Assembly (NCBI GenBank): GCA_902576785.1
Contig: CACGWC010000002.1
Location: forward strand, 62,001-126,000
From: an uncultured Pelagibacteraceae bacterium
GTDB taxonomy: Bacteria > Pseudomonadota > Alphaproteobacteria > Pelagibacterales > Pelagibacteraceae
Reading direction: 5' to 3'
DNA length: 64,000 nucleotides
Part shown: piece after piece, positions 51,214 to 61,744 of the stretch
Position numbering within the stretch: the stretch's first letter is position 1
How the letters are laid out: each line of letters starts with the position of its first letter
Made by a program: the position numbers and the translations under genes
Notes under the pieces: model-generated
The model's input: the letters and a program-made list of their open reading frames with translations, nothing else
The model's database searches: none
Told to the model about the DNA's origin: nothing

Positions 51214-52830
51214 ATGAGTAATAAAATTTTGAGATTTATAGATAGTACTTTAATAGATTTAGGAAGACAGTTTAAGTGGACCTATCTACCACCATTGATG
51301 ATTTATCTTGCTGCTGGTATTTCAGGACTAACAGGTATTGTTGGAACTTTTTTTGTTAAAGACTATCTAAACTTATCTGCTGCTTTTCTTGCTGGACTGG
51401 GTTTTTGGGCTGGAATTCCATGGGCATTGAAGATGCCTTTAGGTCATCTTGTTGATCTAATCTGGAATAAAAAAAATTACATGGTTTTTGTTGGAGCATC
51501 TTTAATCTCATTAAGTTTAATTATAATGTACGGTTTAATAATTCATACTGAATGGATGTCCTCAATTCTTTCAGTAGAAACATGGTTTGTGATCAGTGTT
51601 TTGCTTGCTCCGATTGGTTATGTTGTGCAAGATGTTGTAGCCGATGCTATGACTGTAGAAGCAGTTCCTTTAGTTGATGATAGTGGAAATAAATTTTCAA
51701 GAGATGAAATCAAACTTATGCATACAACAATGCAAACTCTTGGAAGATTTGCAATAATTGGTGGAACTGTTTTAGTTGCTTTAGCTAACGTTATCCTCTT
51801 TAAAGGAGTAGACGATCTTGAACAAGCAGATAAGATAAGTTTATACGGTTCAATTTATATATATGCTTTAATTATACCAATTGTATCCGTTCTTGGAATA
51901 TTTCTCGCTTCATATTTAAAAAATCAAAAGAAAAGAAAACTTATTGAACAAGGTCTTGAGGGTGACCAAGATTATGCTCCTTCAGAGAAAACTGAAGTAA
52001 ACTGGTGGATATTAGGTGGAAGTTTAGTTTTTGTTATTTTCACTTTAGGTATTGGATCATTCAAAGTGCCATTTGCTCAAGAAATTGTTTTTGTAGGTTC
52101 AATGGCAATTATTCTATTTTTAATGAATAAATTAGTTAAAGAACTTCCTCAGGATTTAAGACTTACTGTTGTAGGGACAGCAATAATAATTTTTATTTTT
52201 AGAGCAATGCCAGGACCTGGTCCAGGTTTATCTTGGTTTGAAATTGATGTACTTGAATTCAATGAACAATTTTTTTCAGTGTTATCACTTATTGCTTCAG
52301 TTTTAACCCTTGTAGGGATTATCTTATTAAGACCATTTATGGCAAACAACTCAATAGCTAAAATAATAGTGATTTTATCCATTGCAGGTGCAATTTTATT
52401 TTTACCAAGTGTTGGTATGTATTATGGATTTCACAATTGGACATCATCAATTACTAATGGAGTTGTTGATGCCAAGTTTATTGCAATATTAAATACTGCA
52501 CTTGAGTCACCTTTGGGACAAGTCTCAATGATACCTTTGCTTGCATGGATTGCTAAAAATGCTCCGTCGCACTTAAAAGCAACTTTCTTTGCAGTATTCG
52601 CATCTTTTACAAATCTTGCTTTATCAGCAAGTGCTTTAGGGACTAAATATTTAAATGAAATTTATGTTATTACTAGAGAAGTAAAAGATAAGGTAACAAA
52701 CGCTATTCTTACCACTGCCGATTATTCAGATCTAGGTATTTTGTTGATAACAGTAACACTAATAACTTTAATAATTCCAATTGTGTTTGTGGTTATAATT
52801 CAAAAGACTAAATTTAAAACTTCAGAATAA
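51214..52830 (+). CDS. BT1 (folate-biopterin transporter) family MFS protein
   Basis: A 538-residue membrane protein with about twelve transmembrane segments. LPPLMIYLAAGISGLTGIVGTFFVKDYL, WALKMPLGHLVDLIW and the IGYVVQDVVADAMTVEAV motif (family DxxVVE-like signature) place it in the BT1 folate/pterin group. It may import folates or pterins, which would suit the many THF-dependent enzymes here and the adjacent SoxBDAG. Substrate is inferred from family. Confidence 0.82.
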   Translation: MSNKILRFIDSTLIDLGRQFKWTYLPPLMIYLAAGISGLTGIVGTFFVKDYLNLSAAFLAGLGFWAGIPWALKMPLGHLVDLIWNKKNYMVFVGASLISLSLIIMYGLIIHTEWMSSILSVETWFVISVLLAPIGYVVQDVVADAMTVEAVPLVDDSGNKFSRDEIKLMHTTMQTLGRFAIIGGTVLVALANVILFKGVDDLEQADKISLYGSIYIYALIIPIVSVLGIFLASYLKNQKKRKLIEQGLEGDQDYAPSEKTEVNWWILGGSLVFVIFTLGIGSFKVPFAQEIVFVGSMAIILFLMNKLVKELPQDLRLTVVGTAIIIFIFRAMPGPGPGLSWFEIDVLEFNEQFFSVLSLIASVLTLVGIILLRPFMANNSIAKIIVILSIAGAILFLPSVGMYYGFHNWTSSITNGVVDAKFIAILNTALESPLGQVSMIPLLAWIAKNAPSHLKATFFAVFASFTNLALSASALGTKYLNEIYVITREVKDKVTNAILTTADYSDLGILLITVTLITLIIPIVFVVIIQKTKFKTSE

Positions 52831-52833
52831 TTT

Positions 52834-53412
52834 TTATTCAGCTTTATAGCCAAATTCTAAACAAGCATCAGTTATTGAATGATAAAGAGATTCTCCAAAA
52901 CTTCTTAAAGCAAATATTCTTACTTTTCTTGGATTTGAACTAATAAAATCAATAGTTATTGTGATTGCATGAAAAGCAGAATTAGAACATTTTCCTTCAT
53001 CAAGACCATCTAAATTTAACGGACAACCCTTTTTCAATACTTCATCTACCAAAGAACCTTCTAATTCAAGTATTGTTCTTGAATGAGATAGATCAGTTAA
53101 TGCAAAATCATCATGACTTAGGTTTTCTAAAATAGATTTTTCTATTTCTTTATTCGTTGAAACGACCAACCAATTATCAGGTCCCATCCATAAAATTCTT
53201 GTATTAGTATTTGAAGATACCAAGAGTGTCTCAGGTAAATTTAAATTATCTATTTTTATTTTATCAATACTAATTGAAGATTTTTTATATTTAACAATTT
53301 GATAAATCAAAACATCCTTGATTTCTCTAATATTTATTAGCTCATCTTTACTATCGTAATTGCCAAACAATCCATGTTTATGAATATTTTCTAGTGCAGA
53401 AACATTTTTCAT
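52834..53412 (-). CDS. soxG: Sarcosine oxidase gamma subunit
   Basis: A 192-residue SoxG with a GcvT-like fold; ILWMGPDNWLVVS, FALTDLSHSRTILELEG and VLKKGCPLNLDGLDEGKCSNSAFHAI (in parts) match. The ATG overlaps the end of soxA by 4 bases. Structural subunit of the heterotetrameric cytoplasmic sarcosine oxidase. Last gene of soxBDAG. Confidence 0.94.
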   Translation of the reverse strand: MKNVSALENIHKHGLFGNYDSKDELINIREIKDVLIYQIVKYKKSSISIDKIKIDNLNLPETLLVSSNTNTRILWMGPDNWLVVSTNKEIEKSILENLSHDDFALTDLSHSRTILELEGSLVDEVLKKGCPLNLDGLDEGKCSNSAFHAITITIDFISSNPRKVRIFALRSFGESLYHSITDACLEFGYKAE

Positions 53413-56405
53413 GATCTAACTCTTTTTCCTTCAGGGTCAACATAATGTGAAGATATAACTTCTACTTCAATTGATTTATTTTTTAATGGTGATACCGCAA
53501 AAAACTTTTTACCTATCATATTTTTTCCATCTTTCATTATTGCCAGAGAAAATGGATTATTATTTTCTACACTCCAACAAGAAGAAGAAACGTGACCAAG
53601 TTTAGGGTTTGGTAATTTTGCATTCTGATCTTGGACGATATGAGATCCTTCAGGAATACTAGACTTTCTATCAATTGGAATAAGTCCAACAATTTTTTGT
53701 CTGCTCTCAACATTAAATGCTTCTCTCCCTAAAGAATTTTTGCCAATAAAATCTTTTTTCTTTGAAACTAATCCATTTAATGAAACATCTGATGGGATTG
53801 TTCGACCATCTAATTCTGGCCCTGCAACGTGTCCCATTTCTATTCTTAATGTTGACAAAGCTTCAGTTCCATAAGGCTGATTTCCAAAATCTTTTCCTAC
53901 TTCCATCATTTTCTCCCACATGAACATGCCATGATCTGATTTGACATTAATCTCATATGCAAGCTCACCAGAAAATGAAATTCTAAAAATTCTTGATGGA
54001 ACACCAAAAAATTCTGCTTCTTTATAGCCCATAAAAGGCAAAGCTTCATTTGATACGTCTAAGTCCGGATATAATTTTGATAACATGTCTCTAGATTTAG
54101 GTCCAGCAATTGCAGCCCCTGCCCATTGCTCAGTTGTAGAGACAACATTTACATTTAATTCTGGCCAAACAATTTGAAGATAATATTCTAAGTGAGATAA
54201 AACATTTGCAGCTTGTGCAGTTGTTGTTGTCATATGATAATGATTTTCTGAAATTCTTGTTGTTGTTCCATCGTCCATGACAATTCCATCTTCTCTAAGC
54301 ATCAATCCATATCTTGCTTTTCCAACAGGTAATTTCATCCAAGCATTTGTATAAACTCTATTTAAAAATTCTGCTGCGTCTGGACCTTTAATATCAATTT
54401 TTCCTAATGTAGTTACATCGCATATACCAACATTCTCTCTAACATTTTTTGCCTCTCTCTTTGAAGCTTCAAATAAAGTTTCACTTCCTAGTTTATAATA
54501 TCGAGGTCTTTTCCAAGCACCTGCATCAACAAATACAGCATTATTTTTCTCATGCCATTCATGCATTGGGGTTTTTCTAGTCGGCATATATTCCATACCT
54601 ACTTCACGACCAACTATTGTCCCGATTGTAATTGGTGTGAAAGGTGGTCTAAATGTTGTGTGTCCCACTTCAGGAACTATTTTATTTTCTATATTAGATA
54701 CCAACTGAAGACCATTTAAATTACTTGTACGGCCTTGATCTGTTGCCATTCCAAGGGTTGTGTATCTTTTGACGTGCTCTATTGATCTGTAACCTTCTCT
54801 TAGTGCGATTTCTATATCAGAAACAGATACATCATTTTGAAAATCAACAAATCTTTTTGGATTTTCATTTTTAGGTAATGGCATACACCAAAATTTATCA
54901 TGAGCTCCGTATTTCTTTTCATTTACATTTGGAATTGCAATTTCTGCTTTAGTATCTGTAATTTTAGCAGAAAGATTTGAACCATTTTCAAAACCATTTT
55001 TTAAACTTTCTTCTAAAGTAAAGGATCCATTTGCTGCGCCAACTGAGGTCTCATGTTGTTTTTTCTTATCTGGAATAAATGCATCAATTTTTTCTTCGTA
55101 CTTAAGTTTATTTCCTGATTGTGATGCTAAATGTACAGATGGTGTCCAAAATCCAGACACACAAATACAATCACAATCTACAGTTTCTATTTTTTCAAAA
55201 GAATTTTTATCTTTATTCAGTTTGCCAATTTTTGCAGATTTAACTTTCTTGTACCCATTAGCAACAATAACACCGTGAGAAAATCTTATATCAATTCCTC
55301 TTGATTTAGCTTCATCGATTAATTCTGATGAATGTTCTTCTCTAGTATCTAATATAATTGGTTCAACATTATTTTTTTTGAACTCTAAAGCTGTTTCATA
55401 TGCACTATCGTTATTTGTGAATATTAAAGGTTTCTTTCCAACCAATACTCCATAGACTTTCATATATTCTTTTGCAGCAGCTGATAAAAAAATTCCTGGA
55501 GTATCATTGTTTCCAAATACAATTGGTCTTTCAATTGAACCAGTTGATAAAATTGTTTCTTTGGCTCTAATATACCAAAGTCTTTGTCTTGGAGTGAATT
55601 TTGATTTTTTCTCTAAATGATCACTAACTCTCTCAAACATTACCAGCATGTTATGATCATAATAACCAAAAACTTGAGATCTATTTTTTACAGTTACATT
55701 AGGCATGGATTTTAATTCACTAATTATTTTTTCTGCCCAATCTTTTCCTGATAAATTATCGATGCTTACATCGTCGGTTAAAAGTGTTCCTCCAAATCTT
55801 GGTTTATCCTCAGCTAAAATTACTTTTGCTCCATTTTTTGCAGCAGCATAAGCGCTTGCTAATCCAGATGGCCCAGATCCAGTAACTAATAGATCACAAT
55901 ACTCAAATTTATGTTCGTATCTTTCTTTATCTTTTTCTATTGAAGCAACCCCTAAACCTGCAGCTTTTCTTATGAAAGGTTCGTAAATTTTATACCAGAA
56001 ACTTTTAGGCCACATAAATGTTTTGTAATAAAACCCAGCAGGGAAAAACATTTTTAAAAAATTATTAATTGCACCAATATCAAAATTAACTGATGGCCAA
56101 CAATTCTGGCTAGTAGCTGATAAACCTTCAACGAGTTCCATTTCTGTTGCGTTAACATTTGGCTCTGAATGACCATTGAATTCTACTTGAAGCTTTGCGT
56201 TTGGCTCCTCCACTCCTGCACCAAAAAAACCTCTCGGTCTATGATATTTAAAACTTCTACCAACTAGGTGTATTCCATTTGCTATTAAAGCAGATGCAAT
56301 TGTATCACCTTCATATCCAAATAATTTTTTACCATTAAAAGTAAAAGATATTTTTTTGTTTCGATTAATTAATCCCTCTTTATTTAATCTAAATGGTTGG
56401 CTCAT
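53409..56405 (-). CDS. soxA: Sarcosine oxidase alpha subunit
   Basis: A 998-residue SoxA: N-terminal 2Fe-2S ferredoxin-like fold remnant (FGYEGDTIASALIANGI; HRPRGFFGAGVEEPNA), a dinucleotide-binding domain (LLVTGSGPSGLASAYAA, EDKPRFGGTLL) and a C-terminal GcvT-type domain (from about 600: VGICDVTTLGKIDIKGPDA, GELAYEIN, LSTLRIEMGH). Oxidises sarcosine to glycine with THF taking the methylene group. Overlaps soxD by 4 bases. Confidence 0.96.
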   Translation of the reverse strand: MSQPFRLNKEGLINRNKKISFTFNGKKLFGYEGDTIASALIANGIHLVGRSFKYHRPRGFFGAGVEEPNAKLQVEFNGHSEPNVNATEMELVEGLSATSQNCWPSVNFDIGAINNFLKMFFPAGFYYKTFMWPKSFWYKIYEPFIRKAAGLGVASIEKDKERYEHKFEYCDLLVTGSGPSGLASAYAAAKNGAKVILAEDKPRFGGTLLTDDVSIDNLSGKDWAEKIISELKSMPNVTVKNRSQVFGYYDHNMLVMFERVSDHLEKKSKFTPRQRLWYIRAKETILSTGSIERPIVFGNNDTPGIFLSAAAKEYMKVYGVLVGKKPLIFTNNDSAYETALEFKKNNVEPIILDTREEHSSELIDEAKSRGIDIRFSHGVIVANGYKKVKSAKIGKLNKDKNSFEKIETVDCDCICVSGFWTPSVHLASQSGNKLKYEEKIDAFIPDKKKQHETSVGAANGSFTLEESLKNGFENGSNLSAKITDTKAEIAIPNVNEKKYGAHDKFWCMPLPKNENPKRFVDFQNDVSVSDIEIALREGYRSIEHVKRYTTLGMATDQGRTSNLNGLQLVSNIENKIVPEVGHTTFRPPFTPITIGTIVGREVGMEYMPTRKTPMHEWHEKNNAVFVDAGAWKRPRYYKLGSETLFEASKREAKNVRENVGICDVTTLGKIDIKGPDAAEFLNRVYTNAWMKLPVGKARYGLMLREDGIVMDDGTTTRISENHYHMTTTTAQAANVLSHLEYYLQIVWPELNVNVVSTTEQWAGAAIAGPKSRDMLSKLYPDLDVSNEALPFMGYKEAEFFGVPSRIFRISFSGELAYEINVKSDHGMFMWEKMMEVGKDFGNQPYGTEALSTLRIEMGHVAGPELDGRTIPSDVSLNGLVSKKKDFIGKNSLGREAFNVESRQKIVGLIPIDRKSSIPEGSHIVQDQNAKLPNPKLGHVSSSCWSVENNNPFSLAIMKDGKNMIGKKFFAVSPLKNKSIEVEVISSHYVDPEGKRVRS

Positions 56406-56671
56406 CTTATTTCTTCTGTGACTTTTGCTGTTTGGAAAATTTCATGTGTAGCGGTGTCTCTTTGCACCTTAATCCATTGTCTACATCCAGCTATATGTTG
56501 CCATAACTCTATATGTTTCCCTCTTGGACTTTTTCTCATATAAACAAAATTATCCCAATCCTCGCTTGATACTTCTTCATTTATATTAGGTCTTTTTACA
56601 GTTGCATCACCTCCATATGAAAATTCTTTTTGTGCTCTTAAACCGCAATAAGGACATTTGATATATAACAT
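56402..56671 (-). CDS. soxD: Sarcosine oxidase delta subunit
   Basis: An 89-residue zinc-binding subunit: IKCPYCGLRAQKEFSYGGDA, RKSPRGKHIELWQHIAGCRQWI and TAxxDT-type RDTATHEIF. C5? and the His/Cys pair HIAGC supply zinc ligands. Standard size, between soxB and soxA with minimal spacing. Confidence 0.95.
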   Translation of the reverse strand: MLYIKCPYCGLRAQKEFSYGGDATVKRPNINEEVSSEDWDNFVYMRKSPRGKHIELWQHIAGCRQWIKVQRDTATHEIFQTAKVTEEIR

Positions 56672-56674
56672 TTT

Positions 56675-57931
56675 TTAACCAATCCAGGTTTTAGTTCCTA
56701 AACCTTTTTCATCTAAAAGATGACCTGTAGAAAATCTATTTAATCTTAATTCTGAATTTAATTCATGAACTTGGTCTTGCGCAATTGTATGAGCAAAAGT
56801 CCAACCTGAAACAGGAGTTGATTTAAAACCTCCATAACACCATCCGCAGTTTAAATATAAACCTTCAATATGAGTTTTATCAATTATTGGGGAACCATCC
56901 ATAGACATATCCATGATCCCTCCCCATGTCCTTAACATTTTTAATCTACTTAAAAATGGAAACAAAGCTAAGCCACCTGTCAATACATGTTGTATAGTTG
57001 GTAAGTTACCTCTTTGAGCATAACTATTATATCCATCAAGATCACCACCCATTACCATCTCACCTTTATCTGATTGACTTATATAAAAGTGGCCTGCACC
57101 AAAAGTTACTACTCCGTCTAATAATGGTTTTACAGGTTCTGAAACACATGCTTGCAGTACATGTGTTTCTATTGGCAGAGTCATATTTAATTTTTCAGCT
57201 AATATATTTGTGCTACCTGCAACACATAATCCAACTTTTTTTGCTTTAATATCTCCTCTTGAAGTTCTAATTCCTTTTATCTTTCCATTAACAACATCAA
57301 AACCAGTGACCTCACAATGCTGTATTATATCTACTCCCATATCATCTGCTTGACGTGCATAACCCCAAGCAACAGCATCATGTCTTGCGGTACCAGCGCT
57401 TGGTTGCATTAAGCCTCCAAAAATTGGGAAACGTACTTCATCGCTAAAGTCAGCCATTGGAATTAATTTTTTAACTTCGTCTCTATCCAATAATTTTGCA
57501 TCTATTCCATTTAATCTCATAGAGTTTCCTCTACGAGCATATGCGTTCATTTGAGCATCTGAGTGGGCTAAGTTTATTATTCCTCTTGGAGAAAACATCA
57601 CATTAAAGTTCAGTTCTTGACTTAAGTTTCTCCATAAATCCATTCCAAATTCATTAAATCTTGCATTAGCATCGTACATAAAATTTGATCTTATGATCGT
57701 TGTATTTCGACCAACATTTCCACCACCAATCCAGCCTTTCTCAATGATAGCTACATTTCTAATATTATGTTCTTTTGCTAAATAATATGCAGTAGCAAGA
57801 CCATGTCCTCCGCCTCCAATGATGACTACATCATATTCACTTTTTGGAGTTGGATCTTTCCAAGCAACTTCCCAATTTTGGTGATTGGAGAAAGCGTTTT
57901 TGATTAGACTAAATACTGAATATTTCTGCAT
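56675..57931 (-). CDS. soxB: Sarcosine oxidase beta subunit
   Basis: A 418-residue FAD/FMN subunit: VVIIGGGGHGLATAYYLA, GWIGGGNVGRNTTIIRSNF and PSAGTARHDAVAWG with H184 at the position that binds FMN covalently. Contains the sarcosine oxidation site. First gene of the soxBDAG operon, divergent from fhs with 121 bases between, which is the likely promoter region for both. Nothing else was recognised in that gap. Confidence 0.96.
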   Translation of the reverse strand: MQKYSVFSLIKNAFSNHQNWEVAWKDPTPKSEYDVVIIGGGGHGLATAYYLAKEHNIRNVAIIEKGWIGGGNVGRNTTIIRSNFMYDANARFNEFGMDLWRNLSQELNFNVMFSPRGIINLAHSDAQMNAYARRGNSMRLNGIDAKLLDRDEVKKLIPMADFSDEVRFPIFGGLMQPSAGTARHDAVAWGYARQADDMGVDIIQHCEVTGFDVVNGKIKGIRTSRGDIKAKKVGLCVAGSTNILAEKLNMTLPIETHVLQACVSEPVKPLLDGVVTFGAGHFYISQSDKGEMVMGGDLDGYNSYAQRGNLPTIQHVLTGGLALFPFLSRLKMLRTWGGIMDMSMDGSPIIDKTHIEGLYLNCGWCYGGFKSTPVSGWTFAHTIAQDQVHELNSELRLNRFSTGHLLDEKGLGTKTWIG

Positions 57932-58052
57932 CCGTAAGTTTTATAAAATTAAATATAAGTTTTTGCTAATTTTTTTTATATATATTTTTTAGATGTTTAA
58001 ATACGTGACAAAAAAGGATAGTAATTCTGCTCATTAATAAGTAATTAGATTT

Positions 58053-59732
58053 ATGTCAAAATCAGATATCCAAATTGCACGAGAAGCAAAAATGAAACCC
58101 ATAAATGAGATTTTGGGTAAAATTAATGTTCCAGACGAACCAAGTGCTTTTAGCCCTATGGGACGTCATATTGCTAAAATAAATTTAGAATATTTGGATA
58201 GTTTAAAAGATAAACAAAATGGAAAATTAATTTTAGTTACTGCTATTACACCAACTCCTGCAGGTGAGGGAAAAACCACTACGTCAGTTGGTTTAAATGA
58301 TGGATTAAATAAAATTGGTAAAAATTCTATAGTGTGTTTACGTGAACCTAGTTTAGGTCCTTCGTTTGGAATGAAAGGTGGAGCAGCAGGTGGAGGATAT
58401 GCTCAAGTTGTTCCAATGGAACAAATCAATTTACATTTTACTGGAGACTTCCATGCAATTACATCTGCTCACAATTTATTGTCAGCGTTGATTGATAATC
58501 ATATTTATTGGGGAAATAAATTAAACATAGATGTAAGAAGAGTAGTCTGGAGAAGAGTAATGGATATGAATGATAGATCTTTAAGATCTATCAATATTAA
58601 TTTAGGTGGAGTAGCTAATGGTTTTCCAAGAGAAGATGGTTTTGATATTACAGTAGCATCTGAGATAATGGCTATCTTTTGTTTAGCAAATGATCTTGAA
58701 GATTTGGAAAAGAGAATCGGTAATATTACTGTTGCTTATACTAGAGATAGAAAGCCTATTTTTGCAAAAGACTTAAATGCCCACGGACCAATGACTGTTT
58801 TGTTAAAAGAAGCAATCAGGCCTAACGTAACTCAAACGTTAGAAAATAATCCAGCAATTATTCATGGTGGTCCTTTTGCAAACATTGCGCACGGTTGTAA
58901 CTCTGTAATAGCAACTAAAGCAGGTTTAAAACTAGCTGATTATGTTGTAACTGAAGCTGGATTTGGAGCAGACCTAGGAGCAGAAAAATTTTTAGATATT
59001 AAATGTAGAAAATCAAATTTAAAACCTGAGTGTGTAGTTATTGTTGCAACAATCAGAGCATTAAAAATGCACGGCGGTGTAGCTAAAGATGATTTAAAAA
59101 ATGAAAATGTAGAAGCGTTAAAAAAAGGTTTAGTAAATTTAGAAAGACATATTGAAAACGTAAAAAAATTTGGTTTACCGGTAGCGGTTGCTGTTAATCA
59201 TTTTGTTGCTGATACAGATAATGAGGTAAAAGAGTTAATAAATGCTTGTGATAATATGGGAGTAAAAGCTACTTTATGCACTCATTGGTCAAATGGTGGC
59301 GAAGGGACAAAAGAACTTGCTTCACATGTTGTAGATTTAATTGATCAAAAACAAGCAAATTTTAAATTTTTATATGATGAAAAAACACCTTTGTTAAAGA
59401 AAGTTGAAACTGTTGCAAAAGAAATATATCGAGCAAACGAAGTTGTTGCTGACAGTAAAATAAAAGATCAATTAAAATCTTTTGAAGAAGCGGGTTATGG
59501 AAATTTACCTATATGCGTAGCAAAAACACAATATAGTTTTTCTACTGATCCAAACGCAAAAGGTGCTCCAACAGGCCATTCATTACCAATTAGAGAAGTA
59601 AGATTATCTTCAGGTGCAGAGTTTATTGTTGTTATATGTGGAGCCATCATGACAATGCCTGGACTTCCAAGAGTTCCTGCGGCAGACTCTATCAAGCTAA
59701 ATGAAAAAGGTGAAATAGAAGGCTTGTTCTAA
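58053..59732 (+). CDS. fhs: Formate-tetrahydrofolate ligase
   Basis: A 559-residue Fhs: [16 protein letters not shown] (ATP site), [32 protein letters not shown] and the C-terminal [15 protein letters not shown]. Interconverts formate and 10-formyl-THF. In methyl-group oxidation it can regenerate ATP by working towards formate. Placed head-to-head with soxBDAG, which delivers methylene-THF. Confidence 0.97.
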   Translation: MSKSDIQIAREAKMKPINEILGKINVPDEPSAFSPMGRHIAKINLEYLDSLKDKQNGKLILVTAITPTPAGEGKTTTSVGLNDGLNKIGKNSIVCLREPSLGPSFGMKGGAAGGGYAQVVPMEQINLHFTGDFHAITSAHNLLSALIDNHIYWGNKLNIDVRRVVWRRVMDMNDRSLRSININLGGVANGFPREDGFDITVASEIMAIFCLANDLEDLEKRIGNITVAYTRDRKPIFAKDLNAHGPMTVLLKEAIRPNVTQTLENNPAIIHGGPFANIAHGCNSVIATKAGLKLADYVVTEAGFGADLGAEKFLDIKCRKSNLKPECVVIVATIRALKMHGGVAKDDLKNENVEALKKGLVNLERHIENVKKFGLPVAVAVNHFVADTDNEVKELINACDNMGVKATLCTHWSNGGEGTKELASHVVDLIDQKQANFKFLYDEKTPLLKKVETVAKEIYRANEVVADSKIKDQLKSFEEAGYGNLPICVAKTQYSFSTDPNAKGAPTGHSLPIREVRLSSGAEFIVVICGAIMTMPGLPRVPAADSIKLNEKGEIEGLF

Positions 59733-60511
59733 TTTAAATTATTTAGCCAATTTTCTAATTCTCTCATCCTTGCATCTTTATTTGAAATTTTATTTTCATC
59801 TTCTATAATTTTTACGTGAGAGTCTATTTCCATTTGGTCAATAAATGCTTTTTTTTCTAAAAGTCGATCTCTCCTAAAATGAATTAAGCTTATCATTTTG
59901 GTATAAGTTATTTCTGGGTGATATTGTATTCCCCATACATTCGTTGAACCAACATTAAAATTTATACCCATGACTTTATTTATTGGATTTGATGAAAGTA
60001 ATGTAGAGCCCTCAGGTAATTTTACAACTTCATCAAAATTAAATGCAGGGGTATTAAATTTTTTATTTTTATTTTTATAAAGCGGATGTTTAAGACCATT
60101 TTCATTTATTTCTATGTCGTGAGCTATTCCCCTGTGAGCGCCATTAGGGCATTTCTTTACTTCACCACCAGCAACGGTCACAGCAACTTGCATACCCCAA
60201 CATATTGCGAATATATTTTTTATATTCTTTTGACATTCCCTCATAAAGTTTATTTGTCTTCTTATTTCTGGAGTATCATTGTAAATATTTAAACTACTAC
60301 CACCCCATATCATTCCATGATATTTAGTTAAATCTTTAGCTACTTCATTAATATTTTCATCTGATGAAGGATTAACAACATCAATATCTAATTGATCTGT
60401 AAAATAACTAATACTGTCTTTTAAACTTTCAGTATGAGTTTTAATTCCACCATCAGTAAAGCTTTGATTTTCTTCTCTAAGGTTACCTTCAACTATCAGA
60501 ATTCTTTTCAT
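59729..60511 (-). CDS. Class I glutamine amidotransferase-like protein
   Basis: A 260-residue GATase domain: [28 protein letters not shown] (nucleophile Cys) and the [11 protein letters not shown] His/Glu pair. Free-standing, with a C-terminal extension of about 45 charged residues. It may deliver ammonia to a partner synthase or hydrolyse gamma-glutamyl amides; gamma-glutamylated amines would suit the methylamine context, but this is speculation. Its stop overlaps fhs by 4 bases; the start overlaps the FeADH stop by one. Confidence 0.88.
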   Translation of the reverse strand: MKRILIVEGNLREENQSFTDGGIKTHTESLKDSISYFTDQLDIDVVNPSSDENINEVAKDLTKYHGMIWGGSSLNIYNDTPEIRRQINFMRECQKNIKNIFAICWGMQVAVTVAGGEVKKCPNGAHRGIAHDIEINENGLKHPLYKNKNKKFNTPAFNFDEVVKLPEGSTLLSSNPINKVMGINFNVGSTNVWGIQYHPEITYTKMISLIHFRRDRLLEKKAFIDQMEIDSHVKIIEDENKISNKDARMRELENWLNNLN

Positions 60512-61668
60512 TAAAATAATTTACCTGAAATACTATGTTCATAAAGTGCTTTCATGTCATCCTTACTCATTGTTCTTGGATTGGTAGAAGTTGAAGGATC
60601 TTCTAATGCCATAACTGATAACTGCTCTAAATTTATTTTATTTACATCAACAATTTCTGATAATTTATGCGGTATATTTAATTCCTTTCTTAGTTCTAAA
60701 ATCCACTTTAAAAAACTATCAAAACTTTTATCGAGTTTGAGATAATCACATATAGAAATTATCCTTTTTTCAATCATATCTTTGTTAAAAGTTAATACAT
60801 AAGGCATAAAGATAGCATTTGATAAACCGTGATGAACATTAAATTGTGCATTAATAGGGTGGCTTAAAGAATGAATAGCACCAAGCCCTTTTTGAAAAGC
60901 GGTAGAACCCATACTAGCTGAAGCTAATAATTCTGCTCTAGCATTTAAATCTTTACCGTTCTTAACTGCTTTAATTAATGAGTTTTTAATTAACTTCATT
61001 CCCTCAATCGCAATTCCATCAGCCATCGGGTGGAATCCTGGTGCACAAAAAGCTTCTAAATTGTGTGCCAAAGCATCCATACCTGTCGCTGCAGTCAATC
61101 TTGGAGAAAGATCTAAAGTTAAATTAGGATCTAAAATTACAATTGAAGGTAAAAATTTCGGGTGGAAAATAATTTTTTTTATACCTGTTTGTTTATTGAT
61201 TATAGCTGATGCTCTTCCAGTTTCTGATCCTGTCCCTGCTGTAGTGGGTACAGCAATGATAGGTGCAATGTTAGTCTCATCTGCTCTTTTCCAATAATCA
61301 CCTATATCTTCAAAATCCCATATTGGTCTAGACTGTCCTGACATAAAAGCAATAGCTTTACCTACATCAAGACCGCTGCCACCACCAAATGCAATAACTC
61401 CATCACAACCTAATTTTTTAAACTCCCCCACTCCCTCTTCCACATTCTCGCCTACAGGATTACCTGAAAAATTTGAAAAAACTTGAAGATGATTAAAGGT
61501 TTTTTTTAAATCTATAATTATATCTTGAACCATTTTTAGATTAATTAAATCCTTATCTGTGACAAATAATGGTTTATCGATTTTTAGATTTTTACATGCT
61601 AGACCTAAATCTTGAATTCTGTTCTCTCCAACCCAAATTGTAGTAGGATAATTCCAATTAGTTTTCAT
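60511..61668 (-). CDS. Iron-containing alcohol dehydrogenase
   Basis: A 385-residue group III ADH: FGGGSGLDVGKAIAF, VPTTAGTGSETG, and the metal site AATGMDALAHNLEAF with downstream HSLSHPINAQFNVHHG. NAD-linked oxidation of short alcohols or reduction of aldehydes. In SAR11 such an enzyme has been proposed for methanol and other small alcohols. Coupled to the GATase gene and divergent from tmm, inside a C1-metabolism block. Confidence 0.93.
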   Translation of the reverse strand: MKTNWNYPTTIWVGENRIQDLGLACKNLKIDKPLFVTDKDLINLKMVQDIIIDLKKTFNHLQVFSNFSGNPVGENVEEGVGEFKKLGCDGVIAFGGGSGLDVGKAIAFMSGQSRPIWDFEDIGDYWKRADETNIAPIIAVPTTAGTGSETGRASAIINKQTGIKKIIFHPKFLPSIVILDPNLTLDLSPRLTAATGMDALAHNLEAFCAPGFHPMADGIAIEGMKLIKNSLIKAVKNGKDLNARAELLASASMGSTAFQKGLGAIHSLSHPINAQFNVHHGLSNAIFMPYVLTFNKDMIEKRIISICDYLKLDKSFDSFLKWILELRKELNIPHKLSEIVDVNKINLEQLSVMALEDPSTSTNPRTMSKDDMKALYEHSISGKLF

Positions 61669-61744
61669 ATTAAAATAATATTTAATTTTTCTATTTTTCT
61701 TAGTACAATATATTTATAATTTTAATTGTAGAGGAAAAATTATC

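Noticed and set aside
57932-58052. Riboswitch (glycine or THF type) between soxB and fhs
   Set aside because: The gap is 121 AT-rich bases without GC-rich stems or conserved riboswitch cores that I can recognise; it probably holds only divergent promoters.
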